Assembly (NCBI RefSeq): GCF_011752045.1
Contig: NZ_JAAKXW010000005.1
Span: 62,001 to 126,000, forward strand
From: Microbacterium hydrocarbonoxydans
GTDB lineage: Bacteria; Actinomycetota; Actinomycetes; Actinomycetales; Microbacteriaceae
Direction of reading: 5' to 3'
Length of the DNA: 64,000 nucleotides
Positions within the stretch are counted from its first letter, which is position 1, and each line of letters opens with the position of its first letter. Below, piece by piece: positions 51,537 to 59,557 of this stretch. The notes beneath the pieces were generated by a model. That model had not been told where the DNA came from. It saw only the letters and a list, made by a program, of their open reading frames with translations, and did no database searches. The position numbers were made by a program, and so were the translations under genes.

Positions 51537-52808
51537 ATGACGGCACTGGCGGACGCGACCATCGAGCAGGTGGACGCGTTGGGTGCGCTCACGGATTCGA
51601 TCGTGGAGATGGACCGGACGATCAGCATGCTGCAGGCCGCCCGGGACGGGATGCTCGCCGTCGGCGCCCGTCTCGCCCTGCAGGTCGCGGAGGAGGCCGG
51701 GCATGAGGACTTCGGAGACCTGGCCACCCGGGCGGTGGCGGCGGAGTTCGCCGCGGCGCTGCGGGTGTCGGACCGGACGGTGCAACGCCGGCTGAGCGAG
51801 GCGTCGTTCCTCGTGGAGCGGTTCCCGCGCGTGTGGCAGGCGCAGGGCGCCGGGCGGATCAGCGCCGCCCACGCCCGGGTCATCCTCGACGCCGGTGAGC
51901 ACCTCGACGATCCCGCGGACCGTGACGCGTACGCGGCGCAGATGCTGGAGTTCGCGGCGGCGGAGTCCCCGAACCGGACGGCGCGGATGGCGCGGCGGCT
52001 CGCGGAACGCTTCCAGCCGAAACCGGTGGATGACCGGCATGAGGATGCGCGGGAGCACCGGCGCACGTGGGTGAAGGATCACCCGGACGGGATGGCCGAG
52101 TACTCCGTCTTCGGGCCGGCTGCTCTCGTGCACGGCGCGCATGACCGGATCACGGCGATGGCGAAGACCCTCCAGGGATCGACGGATGCCGGTGTTGCAG
52201 ACCCGCGGACCCTGGACCAGATCCGCTGTGACCTCGCCCTCGACCTGCTCCTCACCGGAGCCCCGGCGGGGCAGGACACCCCCGACGGGTTGCTCGCCCA
52301 GATCACGGCCGCGGTCTCCGTGACCGTCCCCGTCACGACCCTGATGGGCCTGAACACGGCCCCGGCAGAACTCGACGGCCACATCCCGATCGACACCGCC
52401 ACCGCGAGGCGGCTCGCCGGGGCGGCATCCGGGTGGGATCGCATCCTCACCCACCCGATCACCGGCGCGATCCTCGCCGTCGACCGCTACCGGCCCTCGG
52501 CAGGCCTGCGCCGCCATCTGCAGGCCCGGGATCAGCGCTGCCGGTTCCCGACTTGCGGACACCCCGCCCAGGACAGCGACCTCGACCACACGCATGACGC
52601 CGCCCTCGGCGGGTCCACGACCGACACGAACCTCGGTGCCCTCTGCCGGAGACACCACGTCCTGAAACACCACAGTCCCTGGCACGTCGAGCAACTCGGC
52701 GGCGGGGTGTTCGCCTGGACCAGTCCGACCGGGAAGATCTACATCGACCGACCGCCACCCCCGAACACCGTCACCTTCACCGAAGACGACACCCCGCCAC
52801 CCTTCTGA
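51537..52808 (+). CDS. HNH endonuclease of the DUF222 / 13E12-repeat family
   Basis: The 423-residue protein has an N-terminal DUF222 domain (about residues 20-330, with D-R-T-V-Q-R-R-L-S-E-A and G-R-I-S-A-A-H-A-R-V-I) and a C-terminal HNH nuclease (R-C-R-F-P-T-C-G, D-L-D-H-T-H, N-L-G-A-L-C-R-R-H-H). This family (13E12 repeat in mycobacteria) is often present in many divergent copies per actinobacterial genome and may be mobile. It is complete. The ATG at 51537 lies just after a CATAGGGGT stretch. A 76-nt tRNA-like sequence lies 102 bases downstream. Confidence 0.88.
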   Translation: MTALADATIEQVDALGALTDSIVEMDRTISMLQAARDGMLAVGARLALQVAEEAGHEDFGDLATRAVAAEFAAALRVSDRTVQRRLSEASFLVERFPRVWQAQGAGRISAAHARVILDAGEHLDDPADRDAYAAQMLEFAAAESPNRTARMARRLAERFQPKPVDDRHEDAREHRRTWVKDHPDGMAEYSVFGPAALVHGAHDRITAMAKTLQGSTDAGVADPRTLDQIRCDLALDLLLTGAPAGQDTPDGLLAQITAAVSVTVPVTTLMGLNTAPAELDGHIPIDTATARRLAGAASGWDRILTHPITGAILAVDRYRPSAGLRRHLQARDQRCRFPTCGHPAQDSDLDHTHDAALGGSTTDTNLGALCRRHHVLKHHSPWHVEQLGGGVFAWTSPTGKIYIDRPPPPNTVTFTEDDTPPPF

Positions 52809-52910
52809 TGAATCCGGCATCGGTGCGGCCGTCATCGTCAGACTCATAGCGTTATCCCAGGCAACGCTCCGGCGTGTGCCGCGCATCCGGGAGTACCGTC
52901 GAGTCATCAT

Positions 52911-52986
52911 CGCGGCGATCCGGGCGGTCCCGGGCCTCAGCTCATAACTGAAGGCGCTGCGGGTTCGACTCCCGCCGTCGCGTCCA
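52911..52986 (+). tRNA. Candidate tRNA-Met(CAU)-like RNA with an unusual D-arm
   Basis: The stretch is exactly 76 nt and folds as a tRNA. Acceptor arms CGCGGCG (52911-52917) and CGTCGCG pair at all seven positions with one G-U. The T-arm is GCGGG-TTCGACT-CCCGC, perfect. The anticodon loop is CTCATAA with CAT at 52943-52945 and four of five stem pairs. A CCA end is encoded at 52984-52986. The D-arm is odd: stem CCGG/CCGG with a 6-nt loop GCGGTC, and A-T rather than T-A at positions 8-9. TACCGT at 52894-52899 could be its -10. It may be a specialised or decaying tRNA. Confidence 0.58.
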
Positions 52987-53114
52987 CATGGAACCGCCGC
53001 GGGGACCGTCGTTCTCAGCCTTCCTCCCAGAGGGACGCGACCGCGTTTCCCTTGGGCGGCCCGTCCGGCCTTGGTGGATTCCGCGACCGCGGTCCGCCGT
53101 CGGCGCGTTGCCGC

Positions 53115-53128
53115 GGGACCTTGGGCCC
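53115..53128 (+). promoter_or_regulatory. DosR-like box before the small membrane gene at 53180
   Basis: GGGACCTTGGGCCC, a full match to GGGACCTTNGNCCC. CACGAT (53151-53156) follows after exactly 22 nt, placing the box centre near -41. Confidence 0.75.
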
Positions 53129-53179
53129 GCGATGGGCTGAGTGAACGGGCCACGATGAGGCGAGGACAGGAGGAGAGAC

Positions 53180-53383
53180 ATGGAGAGCACCGGAAGAACC
53201 GTGCGGGTGGTCGAGAAGACGGGGCCATGGGGGTTCTTCTTCCTGCTGGCCTACGTCGGCGCGGCCATCTACTTCATCTCGGAATCGGATGGGACGTTCT
53301 GGATGGTCGTGCTGGGCCTGCTCCAGGCGGCGGTGTGGCCCGTGTATTTCCTGTACTGCGGGCTCGCGCTCCTGGGCGCATGA
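53180..53383 (+). CDS. Small two-helix membrane protein, 67 residues
   Basis: The protein has a polar start (M-E-S-T-G-R-T-V-R-V-V-E-K-T-G-P-W), then two membrane helices (G-F-F-F-L-L-A-Y-V-G-A-A-I-Y-F-I and M-V-V-L-G-L-L-Q-A-A-V-W-P-V-Y-F). An ACAGGAGGAGAGAC ribosome site precedes the ATG. A DosR-like box stands 51 nt upstream, so it is probably one of the dormancy-type regulon members. Its TGA overlaps the ATG of the frameshifted ORF downstream. Function unknown. Confidence 0.75.
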   Translation: MESTGRTVRVVEKTGPWGFFFLLAYVGAAIYFISESDGTFWMVVLGLLQAAVWPVYFLYCGLALLGA

Positions 53384-53611
53384 GCCTTACCCGCGCGGAT
53401 TCCCTCCCGCCGGACGGGCGCCCTGGCTCGAGGATGAGCCGGCCTGTTCCCGACCCGGGACGCACGCAGGTGATCGCCGAGGGGCGGGATCTGCAGAGCG
53501 TAGACGACGCCGTCGGCGAGGTGCTCCGGCGAGGTGCCCGCGCGCCTGGTCTTCGCCTACCACGCAGCCGACCTCGTGCCCGTTCAGGATGAGCCGGAAG
53601 GGATGCGCTGA
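53380..53611 (+). pseudogene. Small gene with an apparent frameshift
   Basis: From the ATG at 53380 (or 53434) the frame reads V-I-A-E-G-R-D-L-Q-S-V-D-D-A-V-G-E-V-L-R, then turns into an Arg-rich end at 53592. Shifting the frame by one at about 53521-53533 continues E-V-P-A-R-L-V-F-A-Y-H-A-A-D-L-V-P-V-Q-D and ends at a TGA at 53609-53611. The second part looks like real protein, so one base was probably gained or lost here, by mutation or sequencing error. The intact product would be about 75 residues; family unknown. Confidence 0.6.
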
Positions 53612-53631
53612 GGCGACGTGCCGGAGTCCGC

Positions 53632-53994
53632 TCAGCACGCCTCCTCCGCCGCCTCCCGGAACCAGCCGATCACCTCTGCGTCGACATCATCGAGCGACGT
53701 GATCTCGAGGTGGTGCATCCATCGATTCATCGACGGCTGGACGACCTCCTTGAACCGCGGCGAGTCCATGGGGCGATCCAGCGCGAGTGAGAGCACGACC
53801 TCAGCGTCCGGATGCCGGAGGTAACGCCCGGGCAGCCACAGGAACGCGAAGCCTCGCCCGCGTGAGAAGCTCACCTGGCTCTTCGACGCGCGCACGACGA
53901 CATCCGGGGCGGCTGCCGCCGTGAGACGTTCGCAGACGGCGAGACCCAAGGCGCACTCGGCGAAGAACTCCTCAGGCGCCGAGGATGCACGCAT
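53632..53994 (-). CDS. DUF5655-domain protein
   Basis: The 120-residue protein is a DUF5655 domain: S-K-S-Q-V-S-F-S-R-G-R-G-F-A-F-L-W-L-P-G-R-Y-L, V-V-L-S-L-A-L-D-R, S-P-R-F-K-E-V-V and W-M-H-H-L-E-I. Function is unknown; the family occurs alone or attached to other domains. The start ATG at 53994 is 2 nt past the stop of the upstream membrane gene, so the two are cotranscribed. Confidence 0.83.
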   Translation of the reverse strand: MRASSAPEEFFAECALGLAVCERLTAAAAPDVVVRASKSQVSFSRGRGFAFLWLPGRYLRHPDAEVVLSLALDRPMDSPRFKEVVQPSMNRWMHHLEITSLDDVDAEVIGWFREAAEEAC

Positions 53995-53996
53995 GC

Positions 53997-54356
53997 CTAG
54001 CCGATCGTCAGCACCAGCAGCCCGCTGGCGACGTTCACGAGGATGAAGGACGCGACGACGATGACACCGACGAGCAATGGCGCTCGCGCGGCGCGTTCTC
54101 CGCGCGCGGCTGCCCGACCGCTCAACCATGCGGTGAGGAGGAGAGGCAGGGCGAAGACGAGCGCGGCAGTGGTGAGGGCGATCCCCATGATCCAGAGCGG
54201 GGGCCTCGCATCGTCGGACGGGCCGAGCAGCGTCGCGATGCCTTCGCCTGCGACGAAGGCGAAGACGAACGAGATCGGCAGGAGCGCGAGCGAGCCCCAC
54301 ACCCACGCACGGAATCGCGTAGAGGGGGCGGCCGGTCCGTCGGCGTGGACGTCCAT
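53997..54356 (-). CDS. Small three-helix membrane protein, 119 residues
   Basis: The protein has a short polar start, three hydrophobic helices (W-G-S-L-A-L-L-P-I-S-F-V-F-A-F-V-A, W-I-M-G-I-A-L-T-T-A-A-L-V-F-A and L-V-G-V-I-V-V-A-S-F-I-L-V) and an Arg-rich loop between the last two. It is not a family I recognise. AAGGAAGGGAAT precedes the ATG at 54356, which is taken over the long open frame upstream. Confidence 0.72.
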   Translation of the reverse strand: MDVHADGPAAPSTRFRAWVWGSLALLPISFVFAFVAGEGIATLLGPSDDARPPLWIMGIALTTAALVFALPLLLTAWLSGRAAARGERAARAPLLVGVIVVASFILVNVASGLLVLTIG

Positions 54357-54418
54357 GGCGTATTCCCTTCCTTGTGGAACCCCTCCGCGCGGAGGGACAG
54401 CGGGCAGATGCGGCCGGC

Positions 54419-54970
54419 TCAGGCCGGGAGCGCCGGCGGGAAGTGGGGGATCGGGGTCGGCTTGCGAAGGCCGTTGTCCACGACGGGGGCGGCGCCGGGT
54501 GCCCCGGTGCGACGTGCGTCGTCGGCGGATGCATCCGAGGCCGGGAACCGACGTCCCGTGATCGTCTGCGGGGTCAGGCGGATGATGTGAGGCTTCGCCG
54601 ACGGGTGCGCGGACGCGAGGTCGATGATGCCGGATGCCCGGATCTCCTCCTCCGACTCCACGAGCACGGCGGTCCCCTTGATCACCACGCTCCAGCGGAG
54701 CGCGCCGTCGACGCCGTCGACCTCGAAAGCGGCGAGCGGCTGTGCGGCGATCACTCGCAGCTTGCGTCCCGGTGCCGTACGCAAGTAGATGCTGCCCTCG
54801 TGCACCAGATGGTTGACGGGGAACACCTCCGGCAGGCCGCCGGCATCGGCCACGACGAACCGGCCGACGTCGGCCTTCTCGGCGAGTCGCCAGCATTCCG
54901 CGGTGTCGATCTCGCTGACAGCACCGGACGCCGGGACGGGAGCAGTGCTCCGGCTCGATCGCGTGGCCAT
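54419..54970 (-). CDS. Pyridoxamine 5'-phosphate oxidase-like FMN-binding protein
   Basis: The 183-residue protein has the split-barrel flavin fold: C-W-R-L-A-E-K-A-D-V-G-R-F-V-V, E-V-F-P-V-N-H-L-V-H, I-Y-L-R-T-A-P-G-R-K-L, and A-F-E-V-D-G-V-D. Related proteins in mycobacteria bind FMN or F420, and several belong to the DosR regulon. The ATG is 1 nt past the SDR stop, so both are on one message behind the DosR-like box at 55780-55793. A second protein of the same type is encoded at 59016-59435. Confidence 0.83.
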   Translation of the reverse strand: MATRSSRSTAPVPASGAVSEIDTAECWRLAEKADVGRFVVADAGGLPEVFPVNHLVHEGSIYLRTAPGRKLRVIAAQPLAAFEVDGVDGALRWSVVIKGTAVLVESEEEIRASGIIDLASAHPSAKPHIIRLTPQTITGRRFPASDASADDARRTGAPGAAPVVDNGLRKPTPIPHFPPALPA

Positions 54971-54971
54971 G

Positions 54972-55718
54972 TCAGATCGCCGCCCAGCCGCCGTCGACGG
55001 GGATGATCGCACCCGAGACGTCGGAGGCCTCATCGCTCAGCAGCCAGATGATCGCCGCCGCCGGTGCATCCGCGTTCGCGATCTCGGGGAGGGTCGCCTG
55101 CATGATCGGGCCGAGCCGCCGCTGCGCCATCTCGGAGCGGAACGGGGCCTCGATGTTCGTCGCCACCGGCCCGGGGGCGACCGCATTGCAGCGGACGCCG
55201 TGAGGAGTGTAGAAGAACGCCGTGCTGAGCGTGAAGCCGTTCACCGCATGCTTGGACGTCGTGTACGGGGTGCCGGCCGCAGACCCGCGGAGCCCGGCCT
55301 CCGAACTGACGTTGACGATCGACCCGCCGCCCGCGGAGATCATCAGGGGCAGCACCGCCCTGGTCAGCCGCATCATCGCCGTGAGGTTCACCGCCAGGAC
55401 GCGATCCCAGGTCTCGTCCTTGATCTCGGCCGTCGGCTCGAATCCGTCCATGATGCCCGCGATGTTGGCGAGTCCGTGGACGCTGGAATCGGCGTGGGCG
55501 AGGACACGGTCGATCGTGATCTGGTCGGTGAGGTCTCCGTCAACCGTGAGGACGGCGTCGCCCAGCTCCTCCTCGAGAGACCGGAGGCGGGAGCGCGACA
55601 CGTCGACGCCGATCACGCGGGCGGACTCCTCGGCGAGCTGCACGGCGGTCGCGCGACCGATGCCGGATCCGGCTCCGGTGACGATGACGGTGCGGTCCTG
55701 GAAGCGGGTGGAGGACAT
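54972..55718 (-). CDS. SDR oxidoreductase
   Basis: The 248-residue short-chain dehydrogenase has the nucleotide site T-G-A-G-S-G-I-G-R, N-I-A-G at the fourth strand, and the catalytic V-S-S-E-A plus Y-T-T-S-K, ending in V-D-G-G-W-A-A-I. The start at 55718 (AAAGGAACC upstream) begins the fold. It lies behind a DosR-like box, in an operon with the FMN-binding protein. Substrate unknown. Confidence 0.88.
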   Translation of the reverse strand: MSSTRFQDRTVIVTGAGSGIGRATAVQLAEESARVIGVDVSRSRLRSLEEELGDAVLTVDGDLTDQITIDRVLAHADSSVHGLANIAGIMDGFEPTAEIKDETWDRVLAVNLTAMMRLTRAVLPLMISAGGGSIVNVSSEAGLRGSAAGTPYTTSKHAVNGFTLSTAFFYTPHGVRCNAVAPGPVATNIEAPFRSEMAQRRLGPIMQATLPEIANADAPAAAIIWLLSDEASDVSGAIIPVDGGWAAI

Positions 55719-55779
55719 CAGTGGTTCCTTTCTTCGGGAGGTTCGGATCTCAGCCAACGCGCTCCGGCAGGTGACGACC

Positions 55780-55793
55780 GGGTCAAAGGTCCC
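55780..55793 (-). promoter_or_regulatory. DosR-like box before the SDR operon
   Basis: The minus strand reads GGGACCTTTGACCC. A weaker -10, TTGGCT (55757-55752), follows after 22 nt. The box overlaps the stop codon of the upstream ATPase gene. Confidence 0.7.
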
Positions 55794-57654
55794 CTGGACC
55801 GGTCGTTCGCCCGCCCAGCGCCCGCAGCGCATAGAGGATGGTCGTCAGGTCGACGAGCTCCTGGATCAGTGCTCCGGCCACGGCCGGTATCGCGCCCGTC
55901 ATCGCGATGAGCATCAGGCCGATGCTCAGCCAGATCCCGATCCAGATGGCGGTGAGCGCGACGCGCAGCGTGTGTCGTCCGATCGAGACCGCCTCGACCA
56001 CCTTCGCGAGCGAATCCACGAGGATCACGACCTGAGCGGCATCCCCCGCGGCCGTGGCGCCTCTCGCGCCCATGGCGATCCCCACATCGGCGGCGGCGAG
56101 GACAGGTGCGTCGTTCACGCCGTCGCCGACCATCATCAGAGGGCGGGGGCCGATGGCGGCCGCCAGCCGGACCTTCTCGGGCGGGAGGAGCTCGGCGTGC
56201 ACCTCCTCCAGGCCGATCCGGTCGCCGACGGCGCGGGCCGTCGGCAGGAGATCTCCGGTGAGCATGACGATCCGCTCCACCTCGTGCGCACGCAGCCACC
56301 GGATGACGGAGGCTGCTTCAGGTCTCGGAGCGTCCGCGAGCAGGAGGACGCCCGCGAATCGCTCATCGACGGCGACATAGGCGGCTCCGTGCCCGGCATC
56401 GAGCGGCTCCCGGACGAGGTCGGGGGCGAGACCGGAGACGAAGCCGGGTTTGCCGACCGCCACCCGCCGGCCGTCGACGAACGCGGTGACGCCGTTCGTC
56501 GCGGCCTCGCTCGCCTCGGCGGCCGGGTGCAGCTCCAGGCCCCGAGACACTGCCGCCCGGCGGATGCAGTCGGCGAACGCGTGCGTGGAGTACTGCTCGG
56601 CGGACGCCGCCAGGCGCAGCACCTCGTCCGCGTCGAAACCCGGGGCCGGACGGACGCCGACGAGCTCGGGACGCCCCTGGGTGAGGGTGCCGGTCTTGTC
56701 GAAGGCCGCGCTGCGCACCCGCGCGAGCTGCTCGATCACCGCGCCGCCCTTGACGATCACGCCGGCCGCCGCAGCCCGGGACAGCCCGCCGAGGAAGGCC
56801 ACCGGCGCCGCGATGAGCAGCGGGCAGGGCGTCGCCAGCACGAGCACCTCCGCGAAGCGTCGCGGCTCGCCGGACAGCGCCCAGGCGGCGCCGGCGAGGA
56901 CGAGGGCGATCGCGGTGAACGGGATCGCGAAGCGGTCGGCCAGACGGACGACGGGTGCCCTCGACGCCTCCGCCGCCTGCACGAGGGCGACGATCTGCTG
57001 ATACTGGCTGTCGGCGCTGCGCCTGATGGCCCGGACGCGTACCGCCCGCTCGCCGTTGACGGACCCGGAGAGCACCTGGTCGCCGGCGACGTGACCGACC
57101 GGCAGGCTCTCGCCGGTCAGCGAGGACTCGTCGAAGGACGCCGCCTCGCTGAGGAGCACGGAGTCGAGCGGGACGATCTCGGAGGGGCGAACGAGCAGCT
57201 CGCTCCCGACCGCCACCGCGTCGACCGGCAGATCGATCATCTCGTCCGCTGCCGACGATCCGACTGGGCTGAGCACATGGGCGACGCGCGGCGAGCGATC
57301 GAGGAGCGCGGACAGATCCCTCCGCGCACGCCGGGTCGCGAAGTCCTCGAGAGACTCCCCTCCCGCGAGCATGAGCATGACGATGAGCGCCGCGAGATGC
57401 TCGCCGACGGCGAGCGCCGCCGACATCGCCACCAGCGCCAGGATGTCCAGGCCGACATGACCTCGCAGCACCGCCCGCACCATGCCGACGAGCGTCCCGC
57501 AGATGAACAGCCCGACGGTGATGCCGGCGAGCCATCGGCCGGCCACGGCGAACCCGGCCGCGTCGAGCGTCAGCACGGCGAGGATGACGCACACCGTCGC
57601 CGCGACGACGACGGGGCGCCAGCCGGGAGCGCGCACGGCCGGCCTGGCCGTCAA
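55783..57654 (-). CDS. P1B-type metal-transporting ATPase
   Basis: The 623-residue pump has the metal-site motif A-T-P-C-P-L-L in helix 6, the phosphorylated Asp in F-D-K-T-G-T-L-T, T-G-E-S-L-P in the actuator, and M-V-G-D-G-V-N-D-A-P. No N-terminal HMA metal-binding domain is present. Mycobacteria carry P-type ATPases in the DosR regulon, which matches the setting here. The start is taken as TTG at 57654, which overlaps the stop of the Usp gene (TTGA); GTG at 57636 is the alternative. The transported ion is unknown. Confidence 0.87.
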   Translation of the reverse strand: MTARPAVRAPGWRPVVVAATVCVILAVLTLDAAGFAVAGRWLAGITVGLFICGTLVGMVRAVLRGHVGLDILALVAMSAALAVGEHLAALIVMLMLAGGESLEDFATRRARRDLSALLDRSPRVAHVLSPVGSSAADEMIDLPVDAVAVGSELLVRPSEIVPLDSVLLSEAASFDESSLTGESLPVGHVAGDQVLSGSVNGERAVRVRAIRRSADSQYQQIVALVQAAEASRAPVVRLADRFAIPFTAIALVLAGAAWALSGEPRRFAEVLVLATPCPLLIAAPVAFLGGLSRAAAAGVIVKGGAVIEQLARVRSAAFDKTGTLTQGRPELVGVRPAPGFDADEVLRLAASAEQYSTHAFADCIRRAAVSRGLELHPAAEASEAATNGVTAFVDGRRVAVGKPGFVSGLAPDLVREPLDAGHGAAYVAVDERFAGVLLLADAPRPEAASVIRWLRAHEVERIVMLTGDLLPTARAVGDRIGLEEVHAELLPPEKVRLAAAIGPRPLMMVGDGVNDAPVLAAADVGIAMGARGATAAGDAAQVVILVDSLAKVVEAVSIGRHTLRVALTAIWIGIWLSIGLMLIAMTGAIPAVAGALIQELVDLTTILYALRALGGRTTGPGDL

Positions 57655-58115
57655 CCGTCGCCCTCGTCTGCCGCCGCGCGTCGCGGGGCACCGTCGGCGT
57701 GGACGATGAGCACCGGGCAGTGGGCGTGTGCGGCGCAGGCGGCGCTCACCGAGCCCAGAAGGAGCCCGGCGAAGCCTCCGTGTCCGCGGCTGCCGAGCAC
57801 GAGCATCCCGCATGACTCGCTCATCCGGATCAGCGTGCGCGCCGGCGACCCCGGGTTCACCGTCCGGGCGAGGCCTGCAGGCGGGTCGTCGCCGAAGGCG
57901 TCACGCACGGTGCCGTCGAGCACGTCCTTCGCCGCTTCCTCGGGCGACCAGTCGATCACCATCATCGGATCGAGCGGAGGAGGCGCCCAGGCTGTCACGA
58001 CCTCCAGCGAGGTGCCGAGCGCCTCCGCCATCCTCGCGGCGTACTTCAGAGCTGCCACCGAGGGCTCGGATCCGTCGACGCCGACGACGATCCGTTCTGC
58101 ATCTTCGTTGTTCAT
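57651..58115 (-). CDS. Universal stress protein 1
   Basis: The 154-residue protein is a single UspA domain with I-V-V-G-V-D-G-S-E-P-S at the start and the ATP-binding loop G-S-R-G-H-G-G-F-A-G-L-L-L-G-S-V-S. It should bind ATP. The ATG at 58115 lies 6 nt after CACCCT, which is exactly 22 nt past the DosR-like box at 58150-58163, so the promoter appears leaderless and box-driven. It is coupled to the ATPase downstream. Confidence 0.9.
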   Translation of the reverse strand: MNNEDAERIVVGVDGSEPSVAALKYAARMAEALGTSLEVVTAWAPPPLDPMMVIDWSPEEAAKDVLDGTVRDAFGDDPPAGLARTVNPGSPARTLIRMSESCGMLVLGSRGHGGFAGLLLGSVSAACAAHAHCPVLIVHADGAPRRAAADEGDG

Positions 58116-58149
58116 CCGTCCAGGGTGCGATCCACCGGAACCCGAGCCA

Positions 58150-58163
58150 GGGACCAAGGTCAC
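58150..58163 (-). promoter_or_regulatory. DosR-like box before universal stress protein 1
   Basis: The minus strand reads GTGACCTTGGTCCC (one change from the consensus). CACCCT (58127-58122) follows after 22 nt, and the transcript would start at the ATG. Confidence 0.72.
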
Positions 58164-58180
58164 ACGCGCCGGTGAGTGGC

Positions 58181-58194
58181 AGGACCTAGGACCC
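58181..58194 (+). promoter_or_regulatory. Weaker DosR-like box before the BON gene
   Basis: AGGACCTAGGACCC matches the consensus at all but two positions. GAACGT (58217-58222), with the ANNNT core, follows after 22 nt. It faces away from the box at 58150-58163. Confidence 0.55.
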
Positions 58195-58261
58195 TCGTGG
58201 AAGGAGGGACCTGACCGAACGTGAAGGTGTGCGATCGCACGGTGAACCGAGAGGAACGAGA

Positions 58262-58927
58262 ATGAGAACTGCAGCACTCAGCGATCTCGACGTCCAGACC
58301 CTGGTGAGGGACGAGATCGAATGGACCCCCGAGGTGGATGCCGCCGGCATCGGCGTCGCCGTCGAGGACGGCACCGTGACGCTGTCCGGGGAGGTCGACT
58401 CCTACACGGAGCGACTTGCCGCGATGCGCGCCGCAGAGCGCGTCCGCGGCGTGCGGGCGGTCGTCGACGACATGGTCGTCCACCCGAGGTCCGCGCTGTT
58501 CACCAGCGAGACCGACGTCGCGAAGGAGGTGGATCGAGCCCTCGCTGCGGCGGTCAACGTGCCGCGGACGGTGAAGGCGGAGATCATCGGGCACAACGTC
58601 ACGCTCGTCGGCCAGGTCGACTGGGAGTTCCAGCGGGCCGCCGCCAAGCGCGCCGTCGAGCACCTCCGCGGCGTCTACAGCGTGACCAGCATGATCTCGC
58701 TCACGCCGCGGGCATCGGCGGCCGATGCCGAGGAGCGCATCCGTGCGGCGCTGATGCGCAGCGCCGCAGTGGATGCAGACGGCATCGGCGTGAAGGTGAT
58801 CGGGAACAAGGTGACGCTGACCGGCGTCGTCGGCTCCAGCGCGGAGCGCCGTCAGGCGGCGAAGGCCGCGTGGTCGTCCCCGCATGTGACGGAGGTCGAC
58901 AACCGCATCGTCGTGCGGGTGGCCTGA
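58262..58927 (+). CDS. Triple BON-domain protein
   Basis: The 221-residue protein is three consecutive BON domains (about residues 8-75, 83-150 and 155-220), each with a V-x-V-x-x-G/N-x-V-T-L-x-G-x-V core: V-E-D-G-T-V-T-L-S-G, I-G-H-N-V-T-L-V-G, V-I-G-N-K-V-T-L-T-G. BON domains bind membranes or osmotic-stress partners (OsmY). There is no signal peptide, so it probably acts in the cytoplasm. A GAGAGGAACGAGA ribosome site precedes the ATG at 58262. Confidence 0.9.
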   Translation: MRTAALSDLDVQTLVRDEIEWTPEVDAAGIGVAVEDGTVTLSGEVDSYTERLAAMRAAERVRGVRAVVDDMVVHPRSALFTSETDVAKEVDRALAAAVNVPRTVKAEIIGHNVTLVGQVDWEFQRAAAKRAVEHLRGVYSVTSMISLTPRASAADAEERIRAALMRSAAVDADGIGVKVIGNKVTLTGVVGSSAERRQAAKAAWSSPHVTEVDNRIVVRVA

Positions 58928-58934
58928 CCGCGAG

Positions 58935-58969
58935 GAGGGGTGCGGGACCGGACAGGCCCCGCACCCCTC
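58935..58969 (+). terminator. Terminator hairpin after the BON gene
   Basis: GAGGGGTGCGGG (58935-58946) and CCCGCACCCCTC (58958-58969) form a perfect 12-bp GC-rich stem with an 11-nt loop, 8 nt past the stop codon. There is no clear T-run, as is common in actinobacterial terminators. Confidence 0.65.
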
Positions 58970-59015
58970 GTCGTGCGTGGCGTGGTCGTCGCGCGCGGGA
59001 GAGCCATCCGGAGCG

Positions 59016-59435
59016 TCAGTCAGCCGCGGCCCGCAGACGGCTGAATGCCCGCCCCTGGACGGAAGCCGGCACGATCCGGACCCACCTGTCCTTCTCCTCG
59101 GGAGCCCAGGGGGCGACGCCGAGCCTCTCCGCGTCGAGCACCTCGGCGTCCCGGTCGAACTCCTCGGCCCTTCCCTTGACGACGACGCTGAACGCCTCGC
59201 GCTCGTCGAAGCCGTCCACCTCGAATGCGACGGTGCTGTGGATCGTCAGCTCCAGGAGCTTGGTCCCCGCCGACGTGCGGAACACGATCACGTCGTGCGC
59301 GATCGCGTGATTGACCGGGAAGATGTCCACTTCGCCGGCCGCGGCGGCCGCGAGGCGGCCGTAGGGCGCTCGCCGCAGGCGATCCCAGCACTCCGTCTCG
59401 GTCAGCATCCGGGTCTGCGATCCGGTCTCGTCCAT
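59016..59435 (-). CDS. Pyridoxamine 5'-phosphate oxidase-like FMN-binding protein, second copy
   Basis: The 139-residue split-barrel protein shares D-I-F-P-V-N-H, V-F-R-T-S-A-G-T-K-L-L and A-F-E-V-D-G-F-D with the protein at 54419-54970 and lacks its C-terminal tail. It is expected to bind FMN or F420. The ATG at 59435 begins the fold. GAGGAT (59520-59515), 22 nt past a DosR-like box, implies a leader of about 70 nt. Confidence 0.85.
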   Translation of the reverse strand: MDETGSQTRMLTETECWDRLRRAPYGRLAAAAAGEVDIFPVNHAIAHDVIVFRTSAGTKLLELTIHSTVAFEVDGFDEREAFSVVVKGRAEEFDRDAEVLDAERLGVAPWAPEEKDRWVRIVPASVQGRAFSRLRAAAD

Positions 59436-59542
59436 CGGCGTTCCCCTTCGATATCCCCGCAGCCGAGAGGCCCTTCGACGTGATGTCGACGCTGTGACCG
59501 GTGCGGACGAAGACATCCTCGGGCGGCATCCGCACCTCTCCG

Positions 59543-59556
59543 GGGTCGAAGGTCCC
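59543..59556 (-). promoter_or_regulatory. DosR-like box before the second FMN-binding protein
   Basis: The minus strand reads GGGACCTTCGACCC, a full match to GGGACCTTNGNCCC. GAGGAT follows after 22 nt. It starts 2 nt past the stop of the response-regulator gene upstream. Confidence 0.75.
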
Positions 59557-59557
59557 G

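Noticed and set aside
52848..52868. AGCGTT/AACGCT hairpin after the HNH gene as a terminator
   Set aside because: The 6-bp stem is weak and has no T-run; it cannot be separated from chance.
58206..58219. GGGACCTGACCGAA as a further DosR-like box before the BON gene
   Set aside because: Only the left half matches, and no ANNNT hexamer stands 22 nt downstream at a useful place; the box at 58181 fits better.
55222..58224. A 1000-codon open frame on the plus strand
   Set aside because: It is antisense to the SDR, P-type ATPase and Usp genes and has no recognisable motif; the minus-strand genes have full catalytic motifs.
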